From CAZUHK01 sp964620345 (GTDB taxonomy: Bacteria; Planctomycetota; Phycisphaerae; Phycisphaerales; Zrk34): a DNA stretch of 5,185 bases. Every line of letters starts with the position of its first letter. Position 1 is the stretch's first letter. The position numbers were made by a program, and so were the translations under genes. Positions 1 through 4,906 of this stretch are shown here, piece by piece. The stretch covers positions 1 through 5,185 of the forward strand of contig CAZUHK010000201.1 in the NCBI GenBank assembly GCA_964620345.1, in the 5' to 3' direction. Below the pieces are notes generated by a model. That model saw only the letters and a list, made by a program, of their open reading frames with translations. It was not told the DNA's origin and did not search any database.

Positions 1-7
1 GGCATCC

Positions 8-36
8 CTGACACCCGCCGCGGCGCTCGCTACAAT
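8..36 (+). promoter_or_regulatory. Probable sigma70-type promoter of leuC
   Basis: CTGACA at 8-13 matches five of six bases of the -35 consensus TTGACA. TACAAT at 31-36 matches five of six bases of the -10 consensus TATAAT. The spacer is exactly 17 bases, the optimum. Transcription would start near base 43, giving a leader of about 33 bases before the leuC start, too short for a leader-peptide attenuator or riboswitch. The motif match is direct observation; activity is inferred. Confidence 0.6.
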
Positions 37-63
37 CCGGCGTTTCGCGAAGACTCAAGCGAC

Positions 64-68
64 GAGGG
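64..68 (+). promoter_or_regulatory. Ribosome binding site of leuC
   Basis: GAGGG lies seven bases upstream of the ATG at 76. It supports that start over the in-frame ATG two codons later (82). It is the clearest Shine-Dalgarno sequence in the window; most other genes here have weak or no such motif. Confidence 0.65.
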
Positions 69-75
69 TATCGCA

Positions 76-1485
76 ATGGGCATGACCATCACCGAGAAGA
101 TCATGGCGCGGCATGCTGGCCGGCAGACCGTCACGCCCGGCGAGAACATCTGGGTGGACGTCGACGTGTTGCTCACGCACGATGTGTGCGGGCCGGGCAC
201 GATCGGCATCTTCAAGCATCAGTTCGGCGAGGATGCAAAGGTCTGGGATCCCGACCGCGTGGTGATCGTGCCCGACCACTACATCTTCACCGCTGATGAC
301 ATCTGCCATCGCAACATTCAGATCCTGCGCGACTTCGTGAAGCAGCAGGGCATCCGCTATTACTACGACCCGGACTTCGTCAACGCCGAGGCCGGCTCGG
401 GCATGCCCAACCCCTACCGCGACCCGACGCAGACCAACTACAAGGGCGTGTGCCACAAGGCCCTGCCGGAGGAAGGCCACCTTCGGCCCGGCGAGATCCT
501 GCTGGGCACCGACAGCCACACCTGCACCGCCGGGGCGTTCGGGCAGTTCGCCACGGGCGTGGGCAATACCGACGCCGCGTTCACTCTGGGCACCGGCAAG
601 ACCTGGCTCAAGGTGCCGCCGACGATGAAGTTCACCTTCCATGGCGAGATCCCGCCTTACCTCACCGCCAAGGATCTCATCCTCGCGGTGATCGGCCAGA
701 TCTCCGTCAGCGGCGCCACCTACAAGACCATGTACTTCACCGGCGATGGCATCGCCTCGCTCACCCTCGAAGACCGCATGACGCTGACCAACATGGCGAT
801 CGAGGCCGGCGGGAAGAACGGCGTGTGCGATGTCGATGAGAAAACGCTCGACTACGTCCGCGCCCGCTCGACCCGGCCGGACTGGCAAGTCGTCGAAGAA
901 GACCCCGACGCGACGTACTGCTACGAGCACGAGTGGGACCTGGCCACGCTCGAACCACTGGTCGCCAAGCCGCACTCGCCGGACAACAAGGACCTGGCCC
1001 GCAACTGCTCGGATGTGGAGCTCGACCGCGCCTATGTCGGCTCATGCACCGGCGGCAAGATCACCGACATGATCATGGTCGCCCGCATCCTCGAAGGCCA
1101 GTCCGTGAAGATCCCCACGTTCGTCGTGCCCGGCTCCACTGAGGTCGACGCCGACATGCGCCGGCTCAACGTCTATGGCGAGCCCGCGTCCGGCCGGGAC
1201 AAGACGATTCACCAGGTGCTGGCCGACGCCGGCTGCAACGTCGGCCCGTCGAGCTGCGCCGCGTGCCTGGGCGGCCCGCAGGACACGTTCGGCCGGCTCA
1301 ACAACGCGATCAACTGCATCAGCACCACCAACCGCAACTTCCCCGGCCGCATGGGCCACAAGCAAGCCGGCGTGTACCTCGCCAGCCCCCTGACCGTCGC
1401 CGCCAGCGCCCTGACCGGCCACGTCACCGACCCCCGCGAATACGTCAGCGAACCGATCGCGACCGGCGGTGCCGGGACGGTGTGA
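76..1485 (+). CDS. leuC: 3-isopropylmalate dehydratase large subunit (LeuC/HacA-type aconitase family)
   Basis: A 469-residue aconitase-superfamily protein, full length for LeuC. With the small subunit LeuD, LeuC isomerises 2-isopropylmalate to 3-isopropylmalate in cytosolic leucine biosynthesis. The three expected [4Fe-4S] ligands are visible: Cys324 in GSCTGG, and Cys394 and Cys397 in SSCAACLGG. Substrate-site signatures include Asp67-His68 (VPDH), GTDSHTC at 144-150, and TNRNFPGR at 418-425, matching the aconitase NRNF-GR loop. The opening (TITEKIMARHAG, then VTPGENIWVDVD) is typical of the homoaconitase-like LeuC branch, so homoaconitase or a related hydro-lyase remains possible. No leuD is present downstream, although leuC and leuD are commonly adjacent. 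The usual GSCTN motif reads GSCTGG. The stop overlaps the start of the brnT-like gene. A promoter and GAGGG site support the chosen start. Confidence 0.9.
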   Translation: MGMTITEKIMARHAGRQTVTPGENIWVDVDVLLTHDVCGPGTIGIFKHQFGEDAKVWDPDRVVIVPDHYIFTADDICHRNIQILRDFVKQQGIRYYYDPDFVNAEAGSGMPNPYRDPTQTNYKGVCHKALPEEGHLRPGEILLGTDSHTCTAGAFGQFATGVGNTDAAFTLGTGKTWLKVPPTMKFTFHGEIPPYLTAKDLILAVIGQISVSGATYKTMYFTGDGIASLTLEDRMTLTNMAIEAGGKNGVCDVDEKTLDYVRARSTRPDWQVVEEDPDATYCYEHEWDLATLEPLVAKPHSPDNKDLARNCSDVELDRAYVGSCTGGKITDMIMVARILEGQSVKIPTFVVPGSTEVDADMRRLNVYGEPASGRDKTIHQVLADAGCNVGPSSCAACLGGPQDTFGRLNNAINCISTTNRNFPGRMGHKQAGVYLASPLTVAASALTGHVTDPREYVSEPIATGGAGTV

Positions 1486-1781
1486 GCACGCCGGGGCTAC
1501 ATTTTGATTGGGATTCGGACAAGGCCCGGAGCAACCTCGTCAAGCACGGCGTGTCGTTCGACGAAGCCGCGTCGGCGTTCCGCGATCCCGCCGCGGTCCT
1601 GATCCCCGATCCGGACCACTCCAGCGGCCCGGAGGATCGCGAATTGCTTCTGGGCTACGGCGAAAGGACTCGTCTGCTTTTGGTTGTGCACACCGAATAC
1701 GACGAGCAATGCATTCGGATCATCAGCGCCCGCCGCGCCACGGCACGGGAGCGCGAGCAATACCACCAGGGACTGGGCTAG
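1482..1781 (+). CDS. brnT: BrnT-family toxin (type II toxin-antitoxin, ribonuclease-type)
   Basis: A 99-residue protein, close to the usual BrnT length of about 90-100. Family hallmarks seen are F-W-D-x2-K-A with N-x2-KHGVSF and an acidic EA at residues 8-29, then D-R-E-LLLGYG at 52-60, a hydrophobic LLLVVHTE strand at 65-72, and the C-terminal IRIISARRAT with RE and Y at 78-94. BrnT proteins are RelE-like ribonucleases that inhibit translation, held in check by BrnA encoded just downstream. The GTG start at 1482 is chosen because it overlaps the leuC stop (GTGA) and leaves six residues before the first conserved position. No clear Shine-Dalgarno is seen, so translation is probably coupled to leuC. 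Upstream open frame belongs to leuC in another frame. Family assignment is confident; activity is inferred. Confidence 0.88.
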   Translation: MSTPGLHFDWDSDKARSNLVKHGVSFDEAASAFRDPAAVLIPDPDHSSGPEDRELLLGYGERTRLLLVVHTEYDEQCIRIISARRATAREREQYHQGLG

Positions 1782-1792
1782 AATGGTTCGCG

Positions 1793-2077
1793 ATGCGTGA
1801 GGAATACGACTTCTCGAACGGCCGGCGCAATCGTTATGCGGATCGACTGCGCGACCAATCCCTTTCGACGCCGACCACCCGCGGGGAGCAGCCGCCCACC
1901 GGCATTGTGCAGGTGTTCAAGGGCAGTGACGGAGCGTACCGTTGGCGGCTGGAGTTGCCTGACGGCGAAGTGTTGGCCAACTCCGCCGAGTCCTTTCCAA
2001 CGCAGATTCAATGCCGTCAGGCCGTCGAGCAGTTCCTCCGGGCCACCGCCTGGCCCGCGACCATCGATGCCGCCTGA
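1793..2077 (+). CDS. Putative antitoxin: BrnA-like N-terminus joined to a DUF1508/YegP-like C-terminus
   Basis: A 94-residue protein starting 11 bases after the toxin gene, in the position of brnA. Residues 1-19 (MREEYDFS, then RRNRYADRL) match the N-terminal signature of BrnA-type and related short antitoxins (M-R-x-EYDFS-x-RN-YA-RL). In BrnA this is followed by a ribbon-helix-helix region with a TIRLD-type strand; none is visible here. Instead, residues 38-83 (GIVQVFKGSDGAYRWRL, PDGEVLANS, ESFPT, CRQAVEQFL) resemble a single DUF1508 (YegP) repeat: a strand, a K-x-DG-x-RWRL strand, a DGEVLA-S hairpin, then a helix. The likely role is to neutralise the adjacent toxin, with the N-terminal segment as a plausible contact. 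Without a DNA-binding region, BrnA-style autorepression may be missing. The domain call is from pattern recognition and no profile search was run. Start: ATG at 1793, since the signature begins at once. Confidence 0.78.
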   Translation: MREEYDFSNGRRNRYADRLRDQSLSTPTTRGEQPPTGIVQVFKGSDGAYRWRLELPDGEVLANSAESFPTQIQCRQAVEQFLRATAWPATIDAA

Positions 2078-2105
2078 CCGCACTGGGTAAGAATCCGGCA
2101 GCGAG

Positions 2106-2124
2106 CCGGGCACTGCGTGCCCGG
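2106..2124. repeat. Perfect inverted repeat (hairpin)
   Basis: CCGGGCAC and GTGCCCGG pair perfectly over 8 bp around a TGC loop, 28 bases after the antitoxin-like stop. No T-run follows, so it is not a standard intrinsic terminator. It may end or stabilise the upstream transcript. The structure is directly visible; the role is inferred. Confidence 0.5.
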
Positions 2125-2140
2125 AATCCGGCGACGCAGT

Positions 2141-2175
2141 CGTCGGCTCGCGGGCCGCGGCGCGGCACGCCGACG
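2141..2175. repeat. Second GC-rich inverted repeat
   Basis: CGTCGGC (2141-2147) pairs with GCCGACG (2169-2175) over 7 bp around a 21-base loop. The loop can itself fold: CGCG at 2149-2152 pairs with CGCG at 2156-2159. In GC-rich DNA such repeats arise easily by chance, so function is uncertain. Confidence 0.3.
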
Positions 2176-2305
2176 GGTGATCGCGGCATATTGGGACCGG
2201 TGGTCGTCGGACGCGGTGGATGCTGCTACGATACGTCACGCCGGCGGCTCATGGACGGGTGGCCGGCGATCCTGCAAACCTCGCAAACCCTCGGACAGGT
2301 ATTCG

Positions 2306-3277
2306 ATGAGCGAACAGCAGACCTCGACCACGCCGGCCCGCGGCGGCGTGCAATGGCAGAACCTTAACTGGACCGTGATCATCGCGATCGGCCTGTTGCA
2401 CGTGCTCGCGATCGGCGCATTCTTCCCGCAGCTTTTCAGTTGGTCGGGCTTGGCGATCATGGCGGTGATGATGTGGGTGTCCGGCGGGCTGGGCATCACG
2501 CTCTGCTATCACCGACTGCTGACTCACGCGTCGTTCAAGACGCCGCGCTGGTTCAAGTATCTGCTGACCCTCTGCGGATGCGTCGCCTGGCAGGGTAGCC
2601 CGGTGGACTGGGTCGGCACGCACCGGCTTCACCACAAGCACAGCGACGAGCCGCACGACCCGCACAGCCCGCAGCACGGGTTCACCTGGGCGCACATCAC
2701 CTGGACGCTGCACAAGAAACTGGACGGCATCGTCGCCGAAGACGCGGCGAAGGATTTGCTCCGTGACCCGGGCCTGCGGGTGATCAACCGTTACCACGTC
2801 GTGCCGCAACTGGTGCTGATCGCCGCGCTGCTGGGCATCGGCTGGGCGCTGGGCGGGTTCTGGCTTGGCGCTTCGTGGGTCGTGTGGGGCGTGGCGGTGC
2901 GGACGGTGCTGGTGTATCACGGCACATGGTTTGTCAATTCCGCGGCGCATACCTGGGGCTATCAGAACTACAAGCACACCGGCGAGAAATCGACCAACCT
3001 CTGGTGGGTCGCGCTGGTGAGCTTCGGGGAGGGCTGGCATAACAACCACCACGCCCACCCGCGTTCGGCGGCGCATGGGCTGCGGTGGTACGAACTGGAC
3101 CCGACGTGGTGGACGATCAAGCTGCTCAAGTGGGTCGGCCTGGCCAAGGAGATCAAGCTGCCCCGGCCCGAGCAGATGCCCGATGCCACGGGCGAGCCGA
3201 CGCGCGAGCCCGAGAAACGCGAGGCGGCCGAGCCCGGCGTGCCGATCGCGGCGCGTGGGGCCTCGGCGGGTTCATGA
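2306..3277 (+). CDS. Membrane fatty-acid desaturase (acyl-CoA delta-9 desaturase type)
   Basis: A 323-residue integral-membrane di-iron desaturase that would insert a double bond, probably delta-9, into saturated acyl chains and adjust membrane fluidity. All three histidine boxes are intact: HRLLTH at 69-74, HRLHHKH at 106-112 and HNNHHAH at 245-251. The family's extra histidine is present in NSAAHTWG at 211-218, and GEGWHNNHH is classic for acyl-CoA/DesC-type enzymes. Hydrophobic segments at about 22-44, 47-66, 166-184 and 184-206 fit the expected membrane hairpins. A charged, proline-rich tail follows residue 285. The ATG at 2306 is preferred because GGACAGG lies about seven bases upstream and a normal polar N-terminus follows; an upstream extension would be arginine-rich and domain-free. 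No fused cytochrome b5 or ferredoxin is seen, so the electron donor is encoded elsewhere. Substrate and regiospecificity are inferred. Confidence 0.9.
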   Translation: MSEQQTSTTPARGGVQWQNLNWTVIIAIGLLHVLAIGAFFPQLFSWSGLAIMAVMMWVSGGLGITLCYHRLLTHASFKTPRWFKYLLTLCGCVAWQGSPVDWVGTHRLHHKHSDEPHDPHSPQHGFTWAHITWTLHKKLDGIVAEDAAKDLLRDPGLRVINRYHVVPQLVLIAALLGIGWALGGFWLGASWVVWGVAVRTVLVYHGTWFVNSAAHTWGYQNYKHTGEKSTNLWWVALVSFGEGWHNNHHAHPRSAAHGLRWYELDPTWWTIKLLKWVGLAKEIKLPRPEQMPDATGEPTREPEKREAAEPGVPIAARGASAGS

Positions 3278-3290
3278 TCGGCCGCGCGGG

Positions 3291-3563
3291 GTGATCGAAC
3301 CGATCTATCTGGCCGCGGTCGGTGTGATGAGCGCGATCGCGTTCGGGCTGTACGCCTGGGACAAGCACCGGGCACGACACCGCGCCGCGCGCGTGCCCGA
3401 AAATCGACTGCTGCTGGCTGAATTGCTCGGCGGCTGGCCCGGCGGCTTCGCGGCCCGCATGCTCCTTCGCCACAAGACGCGAAAGCCCCGCTTCCTTGTC
3501 CGGTCGTGGGCGATCGTCATCGTCCACCTGGCGTTGATCGTCTGGTGGAAGTGGGGCCGGTGA
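3291..3563 (+). CDS. DUF1294 family small membrane protein
   Basis: A 90-residue protein of unknown function with the DUF1294 signature: a first membrane segment at about 3-22 ending in Y-A-W-DK (21-25), then R-VPE-RLLLAELLGGWPGG (34-52), RHKTRKPRF (60-68) and a second membrane segment at about 71-86. Many bacteria have such proteins, some with an added cold-shock domain; here only the membrane domain is present. It begins 13 bases after the desaturase stop and probably shares its transcript, though no functional link is known. The GTG at 3291 is chosen because it gives a full first membrane segment. The only nearby in-frame ATG (3327) would remove half of it, and the ATG at 3274 reaches a stop after six codons. 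The start is less certain than the family. Confidence 0.85.
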   Translation: MIEPIYLAAVGVMSAIAFGLYAWDKHRARHRAARVPENRLLLAELLGGWPGGFAARMLLRHKTRKPRFLVRSWAIVIVHLALIVWWKWGR

Positions 3564-3580
3564 GCCGCGTTCCCGGCGGC
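3564..3580. terminator. Weak candidate terminator hairpin between convergent genes
   Basis: GCCGC (3564-3568) pairs with GCGGC (3576-3580) around a 7-base loop, within the 20 bases separating the convergent stops at 3563 and 3584. It is the only place for termination without reading into the opposing gene. There is no T-run on either side and the stem is short, so this is tentative. Confidence 0.25.
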
Positions 3581-3583
3581 CCC

Positions 3584-3856
3584 TCAAACCGGCCAGCGGT
3601 CGATCGGGCAGCGTTCGTCGGCCAGGCGGGCCTTGGGGTGGATGGCGCACTTGCAGATTGAGCATTGGCTGAGCGGCGAGAGCAGCATCAGCTCGCGCAT
3701 GCCGGTCTTCTTGCGACGGGTGGCGTGGGCGCACATCGCGCAGGCGCGGCGGCGGTCGGCGATGGTCTGCTCGTCGGCGACGCCGACGTTCGCCGCCGAA
3801 CGGGTCAGGCCGCTGATCCCGCGGGCGGTGGTTCGCAGCAGTTCGAGCAGGGCCAT
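3584..3856 (-). CDS. Small cysteine-rich putative zinc-binding protein
   Basis: A 90-residue protein with six cysteines in two clusters: RRRACAMCAH (Cys39, Cys42) and CSICKC (Cys65, Cys68, Cys70), then Cys83 in ERCPIDRW. The spacing matches a recurrent bacterial and phage small-protein pattern I know by sight: R-x-C-x2-C, then C-x2-C-x-C, K-x-RL, and CP-x3-W near the C-terminus. It probably binds zinc through these cysteines. Its function is unknown and I give no gene name. The N-terminal 30 residues lack a recognisable domain and any signal peptide. It is the last gene of the minus-strand run, 41 bases after the STAS gene. The ATG at 3856 has no strong Shine-Dalgarno (only a GAG close by), so the start is moderately certain; the cysteine region is unambiguous. 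It converges with the DUF1294 gene. Confidence 0.75.
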   Translation of the reverse strand: MALLELLRTTARGISGLTRSAANVGVADEQTIADRRRACAMCAHATRRKKTGMRELMLLSPLSQCSICKCAIHPKARLADERCPIDRWPV

Positions 3857-3897
3857 GTCTCATGCATCGGCGCGCGGCGGGGCCAAGGGTGAATCGC

Positions 3898-4254
3898 CTA
3901 CTCGGCCGCGTCGGGTTCGCGGAACGCCAGGCGCGCCTGATTCACATCGGGATAGATGGCCAGGAGCTTGTCCAGCCGCGCGATGCGCAGCACGTCGGCG
4001 ATGATCGAGTGGACGTTGGCGACCTTCACGTCCCCCCCGGCCCGGGCCATGCGCTTGTGCAGGCGCATCAGGCCGGCCATGCCCATGCTCGAGAGAAATT
4101 GCAGATGATCGCAATCGACGATAATGCGTCGGATGCCGCCTTCGACCAGGGCTTCGATCTTGTCCAGGAACTCCCCGGCATTCTGACCGTTTAGCCCGCC
4201 GTCGGCCTTGATGATCAGCACGTTGTGCTCGACTTCGTCGTAGTAGAATTCCAT
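3898..4254 (-). CDS. STAS-domain anti-sigma-factor antagonist (SpoIIAA/RsbV-like)
   Basis: A 118-residue protein made almost entirely of one STAS domain, the usual size for free-standing anti-sigma-factor antagonists. Such proteins bind an anti-sigma kinase when unphosphorylated and so free a sigma factor or other partner. Visible features are an N-terminal strand pair (NVLIIKADGGLNG, 11-23), the strand RRIIVDCDHLQFL (42-54), the switch loop SSMGMAGL (55-62), then helix, strand (DVKVANV, 75-81) and the closing helix ending in LLAIYPD. By alignment with the SpoIIAA DSSG loop, Ser56 is the likely phosphorylated residue; the preceding aspartate is Ser55 here, a variant also common in RsbV-like proteins. 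No HATPase kinase or PP2C phosphatase is encoded within the window. The gene starts 10 bases after the methyltransferase stop, so co-transcription is likely. Start: ATG at 4254, directly before the first strand. Confidence 0.88.
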   Translation of the reverse strand: MEFYYDEVEHNVLIIKADGGLNGQNAGEFLDKIEALVEGGIRRIIVDCDHLQFLSSMGMAGLMRLHKRMARAGGDVKVANVHSIIADVLRIARLDKLLAIYPDVNQARLAFREPDAAE

Positions 4255-4264
4255 GGCCGACCCA

Positions 4265-4906
4265 TCATACCGCCGCGCTGCTCCGCCGGCGCAGCAGCAC
4301 GGCCCAGGCCAGGTGCGTCGGCCGGCCGTCGTCGGTGAAATTGATGCGCTGGATGTGATGGATCGCGAACGCCGGCTCGACCAGCGCGGCGAGGGTCGCG
4401 GCGCGCATCTGCGGCGGGCCCTGCTCGTCGTCGCGGCGCACATCGTCGGCATTGCCCGCCAGCGTCAGCCACCACCGGCCGGGCCGCACGCACGCGGCGA
4501 TCTGCTCGACGAAGCGCGGCCGCTGCTCATCGTACACCGAGTGGAAACAGCCGCGGTCGAAGGCGAAGTCGATGCTCGCGGGTTCGACGGGCAGCGCGCC
4601 AAGCAGGTCGGCGACCTCGAACGCGACGCTCACGCCGGCCTCGGCGGCGCGGCGGCGGGCGAGGTCGATCGCGCCGGGCGCGATGTCGATGCCGGTGATC
4701 GCCCACCCGCGCCGTGCCAGCTCGACCGCCGCCGCGCCCGTGCCGCAGCCCAGGTCCAGTGCCCGGCCGGGCGGCAGGTGCAGCGCTTCGAGCCGATCGA
4801 AGATCGCCGGGTCTGGCGTGGCGGTGTCCCACGGCGTCTGGCCGCTCTGATACCGCTGCTGCCAGAACGCCGCGGCGTCGCGTTGTCGGTCAGCCGTGCC
4901 GGACAT
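4265..4906 (-). CDS. Class I SAM-dependent methyltransferase (TPMT/TehB-like)
   Basis: A 213-residue Rossmann-fold methyltransferase. The N-terminal FWQQRYQSGQTPWDTATPDP (14-33) is typical of the thiopurine methyltransferase/TehB-like group. Motif I is LDLGCGTG (50-57), the acidic residue that binds the SAM ribose is Asp74 in GIDIAPG, and Asp100 (VADLL) fits the adenine-binding position. FDRGCFHSV (116-124) is a characteristic motif IV region of this group, and the C-terminal THLAWAVLLRR forms the final strand. Related enzymes methylate small molecules, thiols or metalloid oxyanions, but the substrate here cannot be read from the sequence. The gene overlaps the upstream gene by 17 bases and is followed 10 bases later by the STAS gene, implying coupled expression. 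The ATG at 4906 fits the family N-terminus, with GGTGAG very close upstream (4909-4914). Confidence 0.88.
   Translation of the reverse strand: MSGTADRQRDAAAFWQQRYQSGQTPWDTATPDPAIFDRLEALHLPPGRALDLGCGTGAAAVELARRGWAITGIDIAPGAIDLARRRAAEAGVSVAFEVADLLGALPVEPASIDFAFDRGCFHSVYDEQRPRFVEQIAACVRPGRWWLTLAGNADDVRRDDEQGPPQMRAATLAALVEPAFAIHHIQRINFTDDGRPTHLAWAVLLRRRSSAAV

Larger units (their letters stand above)
2078..2305. other. Intergenic region with GC-rich inverted repeats
   Basis: A 228-base gap between the antitoxin-like gene and the desaturase. It contains a perfect 8-bp hairpin (2106-2124) flanked by two copies of GAATCCGGC (2091-2099 and 2124-2132). A second inverted repeat pairs CGTCGGC (2141-2147) with GCCGACG (2169-2175). 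The desaturase frame stays open leftward through part of this gap, but the translated stretch is arginine-rich with no recognisable domain. I see no convincing promoter: TACGAT at 2227-2232 matches four of six -10 bases and lacks a -35 partner. A desaturase promoter is nonetheless expected here. Confidence 0.5.

Noticed and set aside
55..975. Long minus-strand open frame opposite leuC, about 306 codons
   Set aside because: It is antisense to an unmistakable leuC. Its translation is low-complexity and rich in Val, Ala, Gly, Arg, Asp and His with no domain, as expected for the complementary strand of GC-rich coding DNA.
1508..1792. Longer antitoxin-like protein starting inside the toxin gene
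   Set aside because: The frame is open upstream, but that stretch is the shifted reading of the BrnT gene. The antitoxin signature begins directly at the ATG at 1793.
2106..2124. Hairpin as an intrinsic terminator for the leuC-brnT operon
   Set aside because: The stem is perfect, but it is followed by AATCCGGCG with no T-run on the plus strand, so I list it only as an inverted repeat.
2117..2305. N-terminal extension of the desaturase from an upstream GTG
   Set aside because: The extra 63 residues are arginine-rich with no family resemblance, and the GTG lies in the loop/stem of the 2106-2124 hairpin. The ATG at 2306 has a plausible ribosome binding site and gives normal family length.
2249..3076. 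Long minus-strand open frame opposite the desaturase
   Set aside because: It is antisense to a gene with three intact histidine boxes. Its translation is rich in Arg, His, Val and Pro without any domain.
3153..3863. Minus-strand open frame of about 236 codons spanning the desaturase end, DUF1294 gene and part of the six-cysteine gene
   Set aside because: It overlaps three better-supported genes in other frames, and its translation is arginine- and proline-rich with no recognisable domain.
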